A stretch of 64,000 nt of DNA. Source: Vibrio sp. 10N (GTDB taxonomy: Bacteria; Pseudomonadota; Gammaproteobacteria; Enterobacterales; Vibrionaceae). Positions 25,484 to 35,286 of the stretch are shown here, piece after piece. The stretch covers positions 248,001 to 312,000 of the forward strand of contig NZ_BTPM01000002.1 in NCBI RefSeq assembly GCF_036245475.1, in the 5' to 3' direction. The notes beneath the pieces are model-generated. The model worked only from the letters and a program-made list of their open reading frames with translations, was not told where the DNA came from and did not search any database. A program made the position numbers and the translations under genes. Positions within the stretch are counted from its first letter, which is position 1, and every line of letters begins with the position of its first letter.

Positions 25484-28400
25484 ATGATTAGTAAGTTTTT
25501 TATACATAGGCCGAAGTTTGCCTTCGTTATCTCAATAGTCCTGACTTTGTCTGGGCTACTGTCGATTCCTGCGTTGCCTGTAGCCGAGTTTCCGAACATC
25601 TCGCCACCTATGGTTTCTGTAACGACATCCTATCCGGGAGCCAGTGCAGAAGTGGTCGCTGACACCGTTTCAAAAGTCATTGAGGTGGAAGTCAACGGCG
25701 TGGAAAACATGATTTACATGGAATCCAAGGGGGCGAACGACGGTAGCTATTCTCTCAATGTGACGTTTGAGGTGGGGACCAACGTTGATATGGCGCAGGT
25801 TAACGTTCAAAACCGGGTACAGCAAGCCATGCCCCGGCTCCCCCAAGAGGTTCAGCGAAACGGGGTAAAAGTAGAGAAACAAGATCCGAACATCTTGATG
25901 ATGCTTAACTTGGTCTCCCCAGAAGGCAGTTTAGATAACCTGTTCTTAAACAACTACATGGGCATCAACATTAAGGACAACCTTGCTCGTGTGAACGGCG
26001 TTTCCAAAGTCAGTATTATCGGTGGAATGGATTATTCCATGCGTATTTGGCTCAATCCGGATCGCATGGCAAGCCTAGGTGTCACCGTAGAAGAAGCCAT
26101 TGCATCGATTCAAGAGCAGAATATCCAAGTGGCCGCTGGGCGTATTGGTGCAGCGCCAGTACCCAGAGACCAACAATTTCAATACACCCTTTCCACCAAA
26201 GGTCGCCTAAGTCATCCAGAGGAATTTGAGCAAATCATTATCCGTTCAAACCCCGATGGCAGTGCGGTCTACATGAGTGACATTGCCCGAATTGAACTCG
26301 GTGCAGCCAGTTACGATGCGGAAGCGATGCTAGACAACAAACCGTCGGCACTGCTGTTCATCTATCAGTCCAGTGGCGCGAACGCGCTAGAAGTGGCAAA
26401 AGGTGTGCACGAAGAATTGTCGCGTTTGCGTGAGCAATTTCCAGAGGATATGGATTACAAAGTTCTCTACGACACGACCCAGTTCGTAGAAACGTCCATA
26501 GATGAAATGATCGAAACGCTGTTGATCGCTGTCGTGTTGGTTATTTTCGTTGTTTATATTTTCTTGCAGGATGTCCGACAAACGTTGGTGCCTGCGATTG
26601 CGATACCAGTTTCCTTGGTGGGTACCTTTGCTTTTCTACTCGCGACGGGGATGAGTATCAACACGGTATCGCTGTTTGCCTTGATTTTGGCAATCGGTAT
26701 TGTTGTTGATGACGCGATTGTTGTGGTGGAAAACACCACGCGTTTGATGGAGGAAGAAGGACTTAGCGCCGTCGAGGCGACCACCAAATCAATGCAAGAA
26801 GTGACAGGGCCCGTTATCGCGACCACGCTTGTTTTACTTGCGGTATTTGCACCAACGGCCGTTATGCCGGGGATCACAGGGCAGATGTACGCTCAGTTCT
26901 CCATCACTATCTGTATCTCCGTTTTGATCTCATCGGTGAACGCATTAACCCTGAGTCCGGCACTGTGTGCATCGCTACTTAAGCCGCCAAAAACACATGA
27001 AAAAGGCTTTCATGCCAAGTTCAATGCTGTGTTTGAAAAGGCGACGGGAAAATACACGAACTTCGTGTCGGGGATGGTGCGCAAACTCATGCTAGTGGGC
27101 GTCGTTTATGTCGCTTTGATCGGCGCTACGGGCTATTTAGCAACCTCACTACCGAGTGGGTTTGTTCCGACAGAAGATAAAAAAGCGTTTTTCGTCGATG
27201 TTCAGCTTCCTAACGGTTCGTCGATAAATCGGACCAAAGAAGTGATGGTTCAAATGGTTGATGAGCTGAATAAAATGGAAGGTGTCACCAACGTCATTTC
27301 TGCTAGCGGTTATTCGATTATCTCTGGTGCGGTGTCCTCTAATGCGGGTTTGATGGTAGTCATACTTTCTCATTGGGATGAGCGACAAGACCCTTCATTG
27401 GTAGAGTCACAAATAGTACGCCGGGCGAATGCGGCTCTTTCGCAGTATAGTGAAGCGACCGCGGCGGGTTTCTCCTTACCCGCACTGCCGGGCGTGGGGA
27501 CGGTTTCTGGTGTTGAGTTTTATATTCAAGATACATTGGGCAGAACGCCAGCCGATCTCGCAGGTGTCATGAGGGCGATGTCTATCCAAGCCACATCTGA
27601 GCCCGAGCTGACAACGGCCTTCAGTACGTTCCAAGCGGATGTGCCACAGCTATTTGTCGATGTAGACCGCAACAAAGCCAAGGTGCAAGGTGTGGAGCTC
27701 AATAGCATTTTCACCACATTGCAGACCATGCTTGGCTCTATGTATGTGAACGACTTCAACCGATTTGGTAAGGTCTTCCGAGTCAACATGCAGGCGGAAA
27801 CAGAGTTTCGAGACTCGGATCGTGACATTGCCCGTTTCTATATCAGAAACAAGTACGATGTCATGGTGCCACTCAATACGCTGGTGAATGTAGAACCGAA
27901 ACTCGGCCCCGAGTACATAAACCAATTTAACTTGTACAGCGCAGTGAAAGTGAATGCGTTTCCAGCACCCGGCTACAGCTCGGGACAAGCGATTGACGCA
28001 GTAAAACGTATCGCTGATACCACGTTCCCTAATGGCTACACGTATGAATGGTCTGGGCAAACCTATCAAGAATTAAAAGCGGGTAACCTCGCGCCTCTTA
28101 TCTTCTCTTTGGCGTTGGTATTTACCTACTTGTTCCTAGTCGCGCAGTATGAAAGCTGGACCATTCCGGTTTCGGTTATGTTGGCGGTTCCGGTTGCTAT
28201 TCTAGGTGCATTTATTTACATCTGGATAATGGGCTCCGACGTCAACCTATACACACAAATTGGTTTAGTCCTACTCATTGGTCTTGCCTGTAAAAATGCG
28301 ATTTTGATTGTAGAGTTCGCCAAACAGTTGCGTGAAAGTGGTTTGAGTATCACCGAAGCTGCCATTAAATCGGCTAGGCTGCGTTTTCGTGCCGTACTCA

Positions 28401-28597
28401 TGACCGCCTTCTCGTTCATTCTAGGGGTGATTCCATTGGTTATAGCCACTGGCGCAGGCGCGGCAAGTCGAGTCTCGCTCGGCTATGCAGTGATGGGAGG
28501 CATGATAGCGGCAACAATCGTCGGTACTTGTCTGGTTCCCGTGTTCTACGTGATGTTGCAATCGCTACGAGAAAAGGTAAAAGGGCGTAGCTCGTAA
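25484..28597 (+). CDS. RND multidrug efflux pump, AcrB/Vex type
   Basis: 1037 residues, the usual size of HAE-1 pumps. The first helix (FIHRPKFAFVISIVLTLSGL) and proton-relay helix 4 (GIVVDDAIVVVEN, two Asp) are present, and the matching helix 10 has LACKNAILIVEFA. It exports drugs, bile salts or detergents from the periplasm using the proton gradient. Vibrio cholerae has several Vex pumps; I cannot say which one this matches. No outer-membrane channel or repressor gene is adjacent. Confidence 0.93.
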   Translation: MISKFFIHRPKFAFVISIVLTLSGLLSIPALPVAEFPNISPPMVSVTTSYPGASAEVVADTVSKVIEVEVNGVENMIYMESKGANDGSYSLNVTFEVGTNVDMAQVNVQNRVQQAMPRLPQEVQRNGVKVEKQDPNILMMLNLVSPEGSLDNLFLNNYMGINIKDNLARVNGVSKVSIIGGMDYSMRIWLNPDRMASLGVTVEEAIASIQEQNIQVAAGRIGAAPVPRDQQFQYTLSTKGRLSHPEEFEQIIIRSNPDGSAVYMSDIARIELGAASYDAEAMLDNKPSALLFIYQSSGANALEVAKGVHEELSRLREQFPEDMDYKVLYDTTQFVETSIDEMIETLLIAVVLVIFVVYIFLQDVRQTLVPAIAIPVSLVGTFAFLLATGMSINTVSLFALILAIGIVVDDAIVVVENTTRLMEEEGLSAVEATTKSMQEVTGPVIATTLVLLAVFAPTAVMPGITGQMYAQFSITICISVLISSVNALTLSPALCASLLKPPKTHEKGFHAKFNAVFEKATGKYTNFVSGMVRKLMLVGVVYVALIGATGYLATSLPSGFVPTEDKKAFFVDVQLPNGSSINRTKEVMVQMVDELNKMEGVTNVISASGYSIISGAVSSNAGLMVVILSHWDERQDPSLVESQIVRRANAALSQYSEATAAGFSLPALPGVGTVSGVEFYIQDTLGRTPADLAGVMRAMSIQATSEPELTTAFSTFQADVPQLFVDVDRNKAKVQGVELNSIFTTLQTMLGSMYVNDFNRFGKVFRVNMQAETEFRDSDRDIARFYIRNKYDVMVPLNTLVNVEPKLGPEYINQFNLYSAVKVNAFPAPGYSSGQAIDAVKRIADTTFPNGYTYEWSGQTYQELKAGNLAPLIFSLALVFTYLFLVAQYESWTIPVSVMLAVPVAILGAFIYIWIMGSDVNLYTQIGLVLLIGLACKNAILIVEFAKQLRESGLSITEAAIKSARLRFRAVLMTAFSFILGVIPLVIATGAGAASRVSLGYAVMGGMIAATIVGTCLVPVFYVMLQSLREKVKGRSS

Positions 28598-28859
28598 TTT
28601 GTAGTATTTTGCATCAACAAGGAGCCTGATTTCGATTTTGTGTTGGAGTCGGGCTCTATTTGGTAGTAAGTGAATCGTTGAGAGCAATTTGGGAGTATTT
28701 AAAGCGTCGTTGATGAGGTGTGTTTTTTGTCTGGGTTACCATTGATTTACAAAAGATAATTAAAACAGTTAAAGAAACGTCGAGAGAAGAGATACAATAC
28801 TCGAGTTGCGTTTTCGCAGCACAGGATAGTCATTCACAGAAGCCTCAAAGAAACTAAAT

Positions 28860-29351
28860 ATGTCCAACAAAGAATTCACCGCAGAGTACACCCTCAACAA
28901 AGCGTTTTTTGCAGAATGTTACGATCAAACTAGTACGCCAACAGAGTTCCCCAAATCCTACTACAAGGCCGCGCTGTTTCTGCTCTTTGGCTCGGTGCTA
29001 GTTAAGTTTGAGTTACTGCCTAACGGCTATTTGGGTTGGTTCTTTATTGTGTTGAGTTTTGTCGAGGCTTTAAGCGTTTACTTTAAAAGAGGCTGGTGGG
29101 TTTGGCGTCAGAACATTAGCTCGAGTGCCGGAAGTAAAGTGGAGCTCAAGGTTGATGCCAAAGGCGTGACGTATAAAAGTGGCAAGGTTAATAATACTAT
29201 TGCCTGGAGTGATATCGACCAGCTTCAACAAAGTGATTTAGGGTTCATCATCCATATGGGTAAACAGCGCCAATATGTCAGTAAATCTTGTTTAAATGAC
29301 GAAATGATTGCCTTTATGGTCGAACAACACACCGCAGCCAACACGAACTAA
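28860..29351 (+). CDS. YcxB-like membrane protein
   Basis: 163 residues. Two hydrophobic helices lie at about 38-75 (YYKAALFLLFGSVLV and GWFFIVLSFVEAL). A soluble C-terminal part has the order KVELKVDAKGVTYKSG, TIAWSDIDQLQQSD and RQYVSKSCL, which matches the YcxB-like fold (a PH-like domain after a membrane hairpin). Function unknown. The ribosome site is weak. A clear terminator follows at 29388. Confidence 0.7.
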   Translation: MSNKEFTAEYTLNKAFFAECYDQTSTPTEFPKSYYKAALFLLFGSVLVKFELLPNGYLGWFFIVLSFVEALSVYFKRGWWVWRQNISSSAGSKVELKVDAKGVTYKSGKVNNTIAWSDIDQLQQSDLGFIIHMGKQRQYVSKSCLNDEMIAFMVEQHTAANTN

Positions 29352-29387
29352 TTTTGCTGTGTGAGACCTTGATAATTTGAAACGAAG

Positions 29388-29414
29388 AAGCGAACCCTGA
29401 GTGGTTCGCTTTTT
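29388..29414 (+). terminator. Rho-independent terminator after the YcxB-like gene
   Basis: Arms AAGCGAACC and GGTTCGCTT with a 6-base loop, then a T run. The same stem sequence is used at 31870. The remaining ~300 bases to 29712 hold no gene I can support; only the GGAA ribosome site of the next gene is clear. Confidence 0.85.
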
Positions 29415-29711
29415 CATATCGGCAACTGAGACCGTCATTCCTATCGTAACTACCTGATTCCGTTCCATCCAAATAAATAAGGCTCACACTGCACGCTGTA
29501 CTCTACGACTAATGTCTAACTGTCTGAGACTATTTGTTTTTTTTCGTTTGGTATATGGTACTAGCGACTGTATTTCAAGGTTTCATAACGAAGAGTCAGC
29601 CAGCTCTTTGTAGCAAAAAAGAATGAGAGACGATTCGATAAACCTTTGTGCAGTAAACCAATAACGTTTGCTGGAACAACACACCATAGAGTGTGAACGA
29701 AAGGAATCACA

Positions 29712-31220
29712 ATGAGCAGTACTTTAGAGTCCATACCTGTAACAACCGATAAGCCTCAAGTTAATGAGGATGAGCTCACCTACGAACAACAACATAAACC
29801 AAGATCAGAATTTTCATCCCGAGAACAATATTTAGAACACGAATTGCAAATCATGGCGCCTAAACGCTGGCGTCCCAATTTGCCGTTTAAAGACTATCGA
29901 TTTGAGATAGAGGACACTATCCCTGCAATGGCGGCGACCATTGGTAAAGTGGTGATGGTGGGAGCCATCGCCGCGACGTTTGCGGGCGCACTAGGGCTTA
30001 ATGAGGGCTTTGTCTTAGAAAACGTGCGTTATGAACTACTCATAGCCTCTGTTTTCATTATTCTTTTCTCCGGTTTCTTATTGCCAACCGCTAACCTAGC
30101 CGGTACACATGGTCCACTCATTCCCTTAATTCCCATTGTTGTAGCTGCTGGCGGACACCCTATGGCGTTTGGGTTATTGATTGGCGCTTTTGGATTAGTG
30201 TTAGCCATTAGTAAAGGTGGCAGCATGTTGGCCAACCTCACCAGTAAAGGTGTATGTGGCGGGCTATTACTCTACTTAGGTTTTGTTGGAACCGCTTCAC
30301 AAGTTAAAAAGCTGTTCGCTTGGGCTGAGGGAATCGGCATGAGTCACATTGCTTTTGTCGTGATCTTTTGCACCATTATTCTGTACGCTTTATTGGAACA
30401 TTTTCGTAAGCGCTGGCTAGCTGTACCGCTTAGCTGTTTACTCGGTGGGACGCTAGCGTTTGCCATGGGTGCTCCGTTTTCGTTCCAAACCGAGCCAGGT
30501 TTACCCAACATGAACCCTATGTATTGGTGGGGGGAAGATACCGGCTGGATGCTAGGCTTACCAACGCTTGAGCACTTCATGGTGGTATTGCCTTTTGCTA
30601 TTTTGGCCGTGGCAATGTGGTCACCGGACTTTTTAGGCCATCAAGTGTTCCAGAAAATCAGCTACCCAGAGCGTACCGAAAAAGTGCTCATGAACATCGA
30701 CGACACCATGACCACGGCCTCGATTCGTCAAACGTTCGGCTCTCTGCTCGGTGGCACTAACTTTACTTCGTCGTGGGGCACTTATATCGTGCCAGCAGCC
30801 ATTGCTAAACGTCCTATACCAGCAGGTGCGTTACTGACGGCACTGTTCTGTATCATCGCCGCTGTTTGGGGCTACCCAATGGATCTAGCAATTTGGCAGC
30901 CTGTCCTTTGTGTAGCGCTCATTGTTGGGGTATTTGTACCCTTGCTAGAGGCGGGAATGGAAATGACGCGTGAAGGGAAAACCACACAGTCAGCAGCAAT
31001 CGTCGTGTTTTCATCGGTACTCGTTAACCCAGCATTTGGTTGGTCTCTCACCATGCTGTTGGACAATTTAGGCTTGGTCGGCTGTAAAGAGCGCAGCGGT
31101 GAACTCAGTAAAATGAGCCGTTGGGTACTGCCTGGAATCATGTTTATTGTGCTAAGTAGTGTGATGGCGTTGGTGGGGCTTCTACCTGGGATTCCGGCGA
31201 TTATTCCTAGTTTTCGTTAG
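29712..31220 (+). CDS. DUF3360 family multi-pass membrane protein, putative permease
   Basis: 502 residues. The first 65 residues are hydrophilic and cytoplasmic. At least ten hydrophobic segments follow, with the conserved stretch LLPTANLAGTHGPLIPLIP and SLLGGTNFTSSWGTYIVPAA. The two short re-entrant-like motifs resemble the transport core of SLC26/nucleobase-type permeases, so an anion or nucleobase transporter is possible. This is inference; the family has no assigned substrate that I know of. GGAA ribosome site present. No linked enzyme gene points to a substrate. Confidence 0.75.
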   Translation: MSSTLESIPVTTDKPQVNEDELTYEQQHKPRSEFSSREQYLEHELQIMAPKRWRPNLPFKDYRFEIEDTIPAMAATIGKVVMVGAIAATFAGALGLNEGFVLENVRYELLIASVFIILFSGFLLPTANLAGTHGPLIPLIPIVVAAGGHPMAFGLLIGAFGLVLAISKGGSMLANLTSKGVCGGLLLYLGFVGTASQVKKLFAWAEGIGMSHIAFVVIFCTIILYALLEHFRKRWLAVPLSCLLGGTLAFAMGAPFSFQTEPGLPNMNPMYWWGEDTGWMLGLPTLEHFMVVLPFAILAVAMWSPDFLGHQVFQKISYPERTEKVLMNIDDTMTTASIRQTFGSLLGGTNFTSSWGTYIVPAAIAKRPIPAGALLTALFCIIAAVWGYPMDLAIWQPVLCVALIVGVFVPLLEAGMEMTREGKTTQSAAIVVFSSVLVNPAFGWSLTMLLDNLGLVGCKERSGELSKMSRWVLPGIMFIVLSSVMALVGLLPGIPAIIPSFR

Positions 31221-31311
31221 GTAGGCTGATTTAGCTTTATAGAAACGGTTTAGTGAAGGAGTCTAAATCGTTTTTGCCCCTTTTCTCGTTTCAAACCCAA
31301 CAAATAACAGC

Positions 31312-31694
31312 GTCATTCCCTTGAAAAAGGGAATCTCATTCAGCGCGTCGTGAAGCTGACTTACGTGACTTAGTCGAAGATTTTCAGTTACCTACATGCG
31401 GTAGGAGATCCTCACTTTCGTGAGGATGACGGCTATATGGGTATGTTAGAAATGAAGGGATGTAGAGCATTTCTGCCCCATTCGGTGCTACAAGTCATAC
31501 CAAAAATCACCGTCATCCCCTTGAAAAAGGGGATCTCATTTAGCGCGTTGAAAAGTTGAATTACGTGACTTAATCGAATATTTTCAGTTGCCTACACGTG
31601 GTGGGAGATCCTCACTTTCGTGAGGATGACGGCTACGTGGGGCATGTTAAAAACGAGCGGACGTAGACTATTTCTGTCCAATAATGCGCTATCT
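31312..31694. repeat. Tandem pair of ~200-bp intergenic repeats with inverted ends
   Basis: Two copies start at 31312 and 31512, exactly 200 bases apart. The first 119 bases of each are bounded by inverted ends: GTCATYCCCTTGAAAAAGG at the left and CTTTCGTGAGGATGAC at the right. The following ~65-80 bases are also similar (for example GACGGCTAYRTGG and TAGANYATTTCTG). No coding capacity is evident. This resembles the small mobile-like palindromic repeats found between Vibrio genes. Confidence 0.8.
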
Positions 31695-31756
31695 CTGCAA
31701 CGACACAGTTGTGGCGAACAACGCAAACCTCAACTTTCAGTACCCGTGTTAAGTAG

Positions 31757-31777
31757 ATTCTGCATCAAGTGCAGAAT
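31757..31777. repeat. Short palindromic repeat element
   Basis: ATTCTGCA and TGCAGAAT arms around 5 bases. It sits next to the tandem repeats and resembles another common short Vibrio intergenic palindrome. No T run, so not an obvious terminator. Confidence 0.5.
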
Positions 31778-31869
31778 GGCGAATCATTGGGAGTTTGCGT
31801 CATTAGAGTCCTAAGTTGGTTAGTCATAAGATTGGAGCTAGGTGCTATTTTTACTAGCTCTCAAAACAA

Positions 31870-31896
31870 AAAAGCGAACCACTAAGGTTCGCTTTT
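31870..31896 (-). terminator. Terminator of the glyA-gcvH-gcvP operon (bidirectional)
   Basis: Arms AAAAGCGAACC and GGTTCGCTTTT around ACTAA. Read on the minus strand it ends in a long T-rich tail, directly after the gcvP stop. Confidence 0.9.
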
Positions 31897-31922
31897 CAAT
31901 TTCTAGAAGTTAACCAACTTCA

Positions 31923-34787
31923 TTAATCTTCATAATTCTCAATCGAAGGGCAAGAACAAATCAGATTGCGGTCACCGTAAACGTTGTCTACGCGGTTAAC
32001 CGTTGGCCAGTACTTCCAAGTTCTCTGGTGAGAAGATGGGAAGCAGCCTAGTTCACGAGAGTATGGGCGGTCCCATTCTTCTTTTGAAAGGTCAACTTGG
32101 GTGTGTGGTGCGTTCACTAGTGGGTTATTGTCTAGTGGCCATACGCCGTCTTTCACTTGAGTCATTTCTTCGCGGATAGCGATCATCGCTTCGCAGAAAC
32201 GGTCTAGCTCTTCAAGGTCTTCAGATTCAGTAGGCTCAACCATGAGTGTGCCCGCTACCGGGAACGACATAGTTGGAGCGTGGAAGCCGTAGTCCATTAG
32301 ACGCTTAGCGATGTCTTCTTCGCTGATGCCTGTTTCTTCTTTCAGCGGACGAATGTCGATAATACACTCGTGTGCTACGCGGCCGTTGGTGCCACGGTAA
32401 AGAACAGGGTAGTGCGGAAGTAGACGCTCCATCACGTAGTTCGCGTTTAGGATAGCGACTTTGGTTGCATCCGTTAGGCCAGCTTCACCCATCATCGCGA
32501 TGTATGCCCACGAGATTGGTAGGATTGAAGCGCTGCCAAGGTCGGCTGCAGACACTGCGTAGTCTTCGCCTTCAACACCGTTCTCGATGTGACCTGGTAG
32601 GAATGGCGCTAGGTGTGATTTTACACCGATAGGACCCATACCTGGACCGCCACCACCGTGTGGGATACAGAAGGTTTTGTGTAGGTTAAGGTGCGATACG
32701 TCAGAACCAATGAAGCCTGGGTTCGTTAGACCAACCTGAGCGTTCATGTTCGCGCCATCTAGGTAAACCTGACCGCCAGCTTCATGAACCATTTCGCACA
32801 CTTCTTTCACGTGCTCTTCGTACACGCCGTGCGTAGAAGGGTAGGTGATCATGATGCTTGATAGGTTGTCACGATGCTTCTCGATCTTCGCCGCTAGGTC
32901 ATCAGTATCGATGTTGCCGTTGTCGTCACATTTAACCACAACAACCTTCATTGACACCATAGACGCTGTTGCAGGGTTAGTACCGTGCGCAGAGCTTGGG
33001 ATCAGACACACGTTACGGTGACCTTCACCACGGCTTTCGTGGTAGCGCTGGATTGCGATCAGACCTGCGTATTCACCCGATGCGCCTGAGTTAGGCTGAA
33101 GTGAGAACTCATCGTAGCCTGTAATTTCACATAGCTTCTTCTTCAGGTCATCCGCTAGGGCTGTGTAGCCTGCTGCTTGCTCAAGTGGTGCGAATGGGTG
33201 GATAGAACCAAACTCTGGCCACGTCACAGGGATCATCTCTGCGGCAGCGTTTAGCTTCATGGTGCAGCTGCCAAGTGGGATCATGCCGTGTGTTAGTGAG
33301 AAGTCTTTGTTCTCTAGCTGTTTTAGGTAACGCATCATCTGTGTTTCACTGTGGTGAGTATTAAACACAGGGTGAGTTAGGTAGCGAGAGGTACGACGGC
33401 AGTTTTCAGGAATCGCTGCAAACTCGTTGTCAGCAATTTCTGTAGATAGAGTTTCAACGCTTTCTTTTACTTCAAACACAGCAAATAGAACGTTGATGTC
33501 TTCGATTGTGGTGGTTTCATCGAAGCTGATACCAATTTGACCTTCTAGCTGACGAAGGTTGATGTCAGACGCTAGCGCTTTTTGGACTAGCTTATCTGTG
33601 TTGTCACCAGTATTAACAGTGATGGTATCGAAGAAGCTGTTGTGAGCTAGTTCATAGCCAGCTTTCGTTAGACCAGCCGCTAGAATTGCCGTCATGTGGT
33701 GCGTACGGCGAGCGATAGTCTTAAGACCTTCCTCACCGTGGTATACCGCGTAGAACGCCGCCATGTTGGCTAGCAGCGCCTGCGCAGTACAGATGTTCGA
33801 TGTCGCTTTCTCGCGGCGGATGTGCTGCTCACGAGTCTGCATTGCCATGCGCAGTGCTTGATTACCGTTGGTATCGATAGACACACCGATTACACGACCT
33901 GGCATAGTGCGTTTGTGCTTATCTTTGGTTGCCATGAACGCTGCGTGTGGACCGCCGTAGCCCATAGGTACACCAAAGCGTTGTGCAGAGCCGATAACCA
34001 CGTCTGCGCCCATCTCGCCCGCTGGCTTAAGCAGTGCAGAAGCAAGTAGGTCAGTGGCAACAGTAACAAGCGTCTTGTTTGCTTGCGCCGCAGCGATGAT
34101 GTCAGTTAGGTCGCGAACTTCACCTGTTGTGCCAGGGTATTGAACTAGCGCGCCAAATACGTCTTGCTCTGGCAGAGATTCTAACGAACCGACTTGAACC
34201 TCAAAGCCGATGAACTCAGCGCGAGTTTTTACCACTTCAAGTGTTTGTGGGTGCACGTCGTCTGCCACGAAGAAGACTTTGCTCTTGCTCTTACCAGCAC
34301 GCTTACACAGCGTCATCGCTTCTGCAGCAGCAGTTGCTTCGTCAAGTAGAGACGCGTTAGCAATCTCCATGCCCGTTAGGTCCATGACCATTTGCTGGTA
34401 GTTCAGCAATGACTCAAGGCGACCTTGTGAGATCTCTGGCTGATATGGTGTGTACGCCGTGTACCAACCTGGATTCTCAAGAACGTTTCGCAGAATCACA
34501 TTTGGTGTGAAGGTGTTGTAGTAACCCTGACCGATAAATGTGCGTTTTACTTGGTTCAAATCCGCGAATTTTTTCATTTCAACCAGCATGTCCGCTTCGC
34601 TCATTGGAGCATTTAGCGTCATTGGTTGTTCTAGGCGGATTTGCGCTGGGACAGTCTCGTCGATAAGCGTGTCTAGGTTTAGAACGTTAATCGCGTCCAG
34701 CATTTTCTGTTGGTCAGATTTGTTTGGCCCATTGTGGCGAGCAACAAATTCATTTTGTGTGCTTAGGCTGTTGAGTAATTCAGTCAT
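31923..34787 (-). CDS. gcvP: Glycine dehydrogenase (decarboxylating), P protein
   Basis: 954 residues, a full-length single-chain P protein. The pyridoxal-phosphate lysine is Lys704 in HLNLHKTFCIPHGGGGPGMG, and the N-terminal half carries the paired fold (FIGQGYYNTFTP, EISQGRLESLLNYQ). It decarboxylates glycine and transfers the aminomethyl group to the lipoyl arm of GcvH. Last gene of the glyA-gcvH-gcvP operon, 84 bases after gcvH, and a terminator-like hairpin lies in that gap. GGAACC upstream of the ATG is a moderate ribosome site. Confidence 0.97.
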   Translation of the reverse strand: MTELLNSLSTQNEFVARHNGPNKSDQQKMLDAINVLNLDTLIDETVPAQIRLEQPMTLNAPMSEADMLVEMKKFADLNQVKRTFIGQGYYNTFTPNVILRNVLENPGWYTAYTPYQPEISQGRLESLLNYQQMVMDLTGMEIANASLLDEATAAAEAMTLCKRAGKSKSKVFFVADDVHPQTLEVVKTRAEFIGFEVQVGSLESLPEQDVFGALVQYPGTTGEVRDLTDIIAAAQANKTLVTVATDLLASALLKPAGEMGADVVIGSAQRFGVPMGYGGPHAAFMATKDKHKRTMPGRVIGVSIDTNGNQALRMAMQTREQHIRREKATSNICTAQALLANMAAFYAVYHGEEGLKTIARRTHHMTAILAAGLTKAGYELAHNSFFDTITVNTGDNTDKLVQKALASDINLRQLEGQIGISFDETTTIEDINVLFAVFEVKESVETLSTEIADNEFAAIPENCRRTSRYLTHPVFNTHHSETQMMRYLKQLENKDFSLTHGMIPLGSCTMKLNAAAEMIPVTWPEFGSIHPFAPLEQAAGYTALADDLKKKLCEITGYDEFSLQPNSGASGEYAGLIAIQRYHESRGEGHRNVCLIPSSAHGTNPATASMVSMKVVVVKCDDNGNIDTDDLAAKIEKHRDNLSSIMITYPSTHGVYEEHVKEVCEMVHEAGGQVYLDGANMNAQVGLTNPGFIGSDVSHLNLHKTFCIPHGGGGPGMGPIGVKSHLAPFLPGHIENGVEGEDYAVSAADLGSASILPISWAYIAMMGEAGLTDATKVAILNANYVMERLLPHYPVLYRGTNGRVAHECIIDIRPLKEETGISEEDIAKRLMDYGFHAPTMSFPVAGTLMVEPTESEDLEELDRFCEAMIAIREEMTQVKDGVWPLDNNPLVNAPHTQVDLSKEEWDRPYSRELGCFPSSHQRTWKYWPTVNRVDNVYGDRNLICSCPSIENYED

Positions 34788-34833
34788 GGTTCCCTTACCT
34801 TCTCAAAGATCTTCTGCGAGACCTTTAAAAAAT

Positions 34834-34857
34834 AAGCTGCCCAACCGCGGGCAGCTT
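34834..34857 (-). terminator. Intercistronic terminator between gcvH and gcvP
   Basis: On the minus strand AAGCTGCCC and GGGCAGCTT form a 9-base stem, followed by ATTTTTT. It has the full form of an intrinsic terminator inside the operon, so only part of the transcripts may reach gcvP. Confidence 0.8.
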
Positions 34858-34871
34858 ATAGTACGTATTGC

Positions 34872-35252
34872 TTATTCGTCTTCGATAGACGCTAGGTATT
34901 CTTCAGCGCTCTTAAGGTTGTCTAGCTCAGAAGCATCAGACATTTTCACCTTAACAATCCAGCCACCTTCGTAAGACTCTTCGTTGATAAGCTCTGGGCT
35001 GTCTTCTAGTTCTTCGTTGATTTCAACGATTTCACCAGTGATTGGCGCGTAGATGTCAGACGCCGCTTTTACAGACTCAACAAGAGAGAAGCTTTCGCCT
35101 GCTTCGATTTCGTCTTCTACTTCTGGTAGGTCAACGAACACTACGTCACCTAGCATTTCTTGAGCGTGCTCTGAAATACCGATAGTCACAGTACCGTCGC
35201 CGTTATCGCGTACCCATTCGTGGCTGTCAGAAAACTTCAAAGTGTTGTCCAT
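34872..35252 (-). CDS. gcvH: Glycine cleavage system H protein
   Basis: 126 residues. Lipoyl carrier with the modified Lys62 in SLVESVKAASDIYAP. It shuttles the aminomethyl group from GcvP to GcvT and is reoxidised by lipoamide dehydrogenase. The flanking beta-sandwich is complete, and GGAG lies upstream of the ATG. Second gene of the operon, 34 bases after glyA. H protein is needed in excess over P, which agrees with the terminator that follows it. Confidence 0.97.
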   Translation of the reverse strand: MDNTLKFSDSHEWVRDNGDGTVTIGISEHAQEMLGDVVFVDLPEVEDEIEAGESFSLVESVKAASDIYAPITGEIVEINEELEDSPELINEESYEGGWIVKVKMSDASELDNLKSAEEYLASIEDE

Positions 35253-35286
35253 TGCTTTATCTCCAAAATTAAGGATGTTTTGTTCT

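Noticed and set aside
27149..28069. Long reading frames opposite the RND pump
   Set aside because: They are antisense to a well-supported gene, have no ribosome sites and give no recognisable protein.
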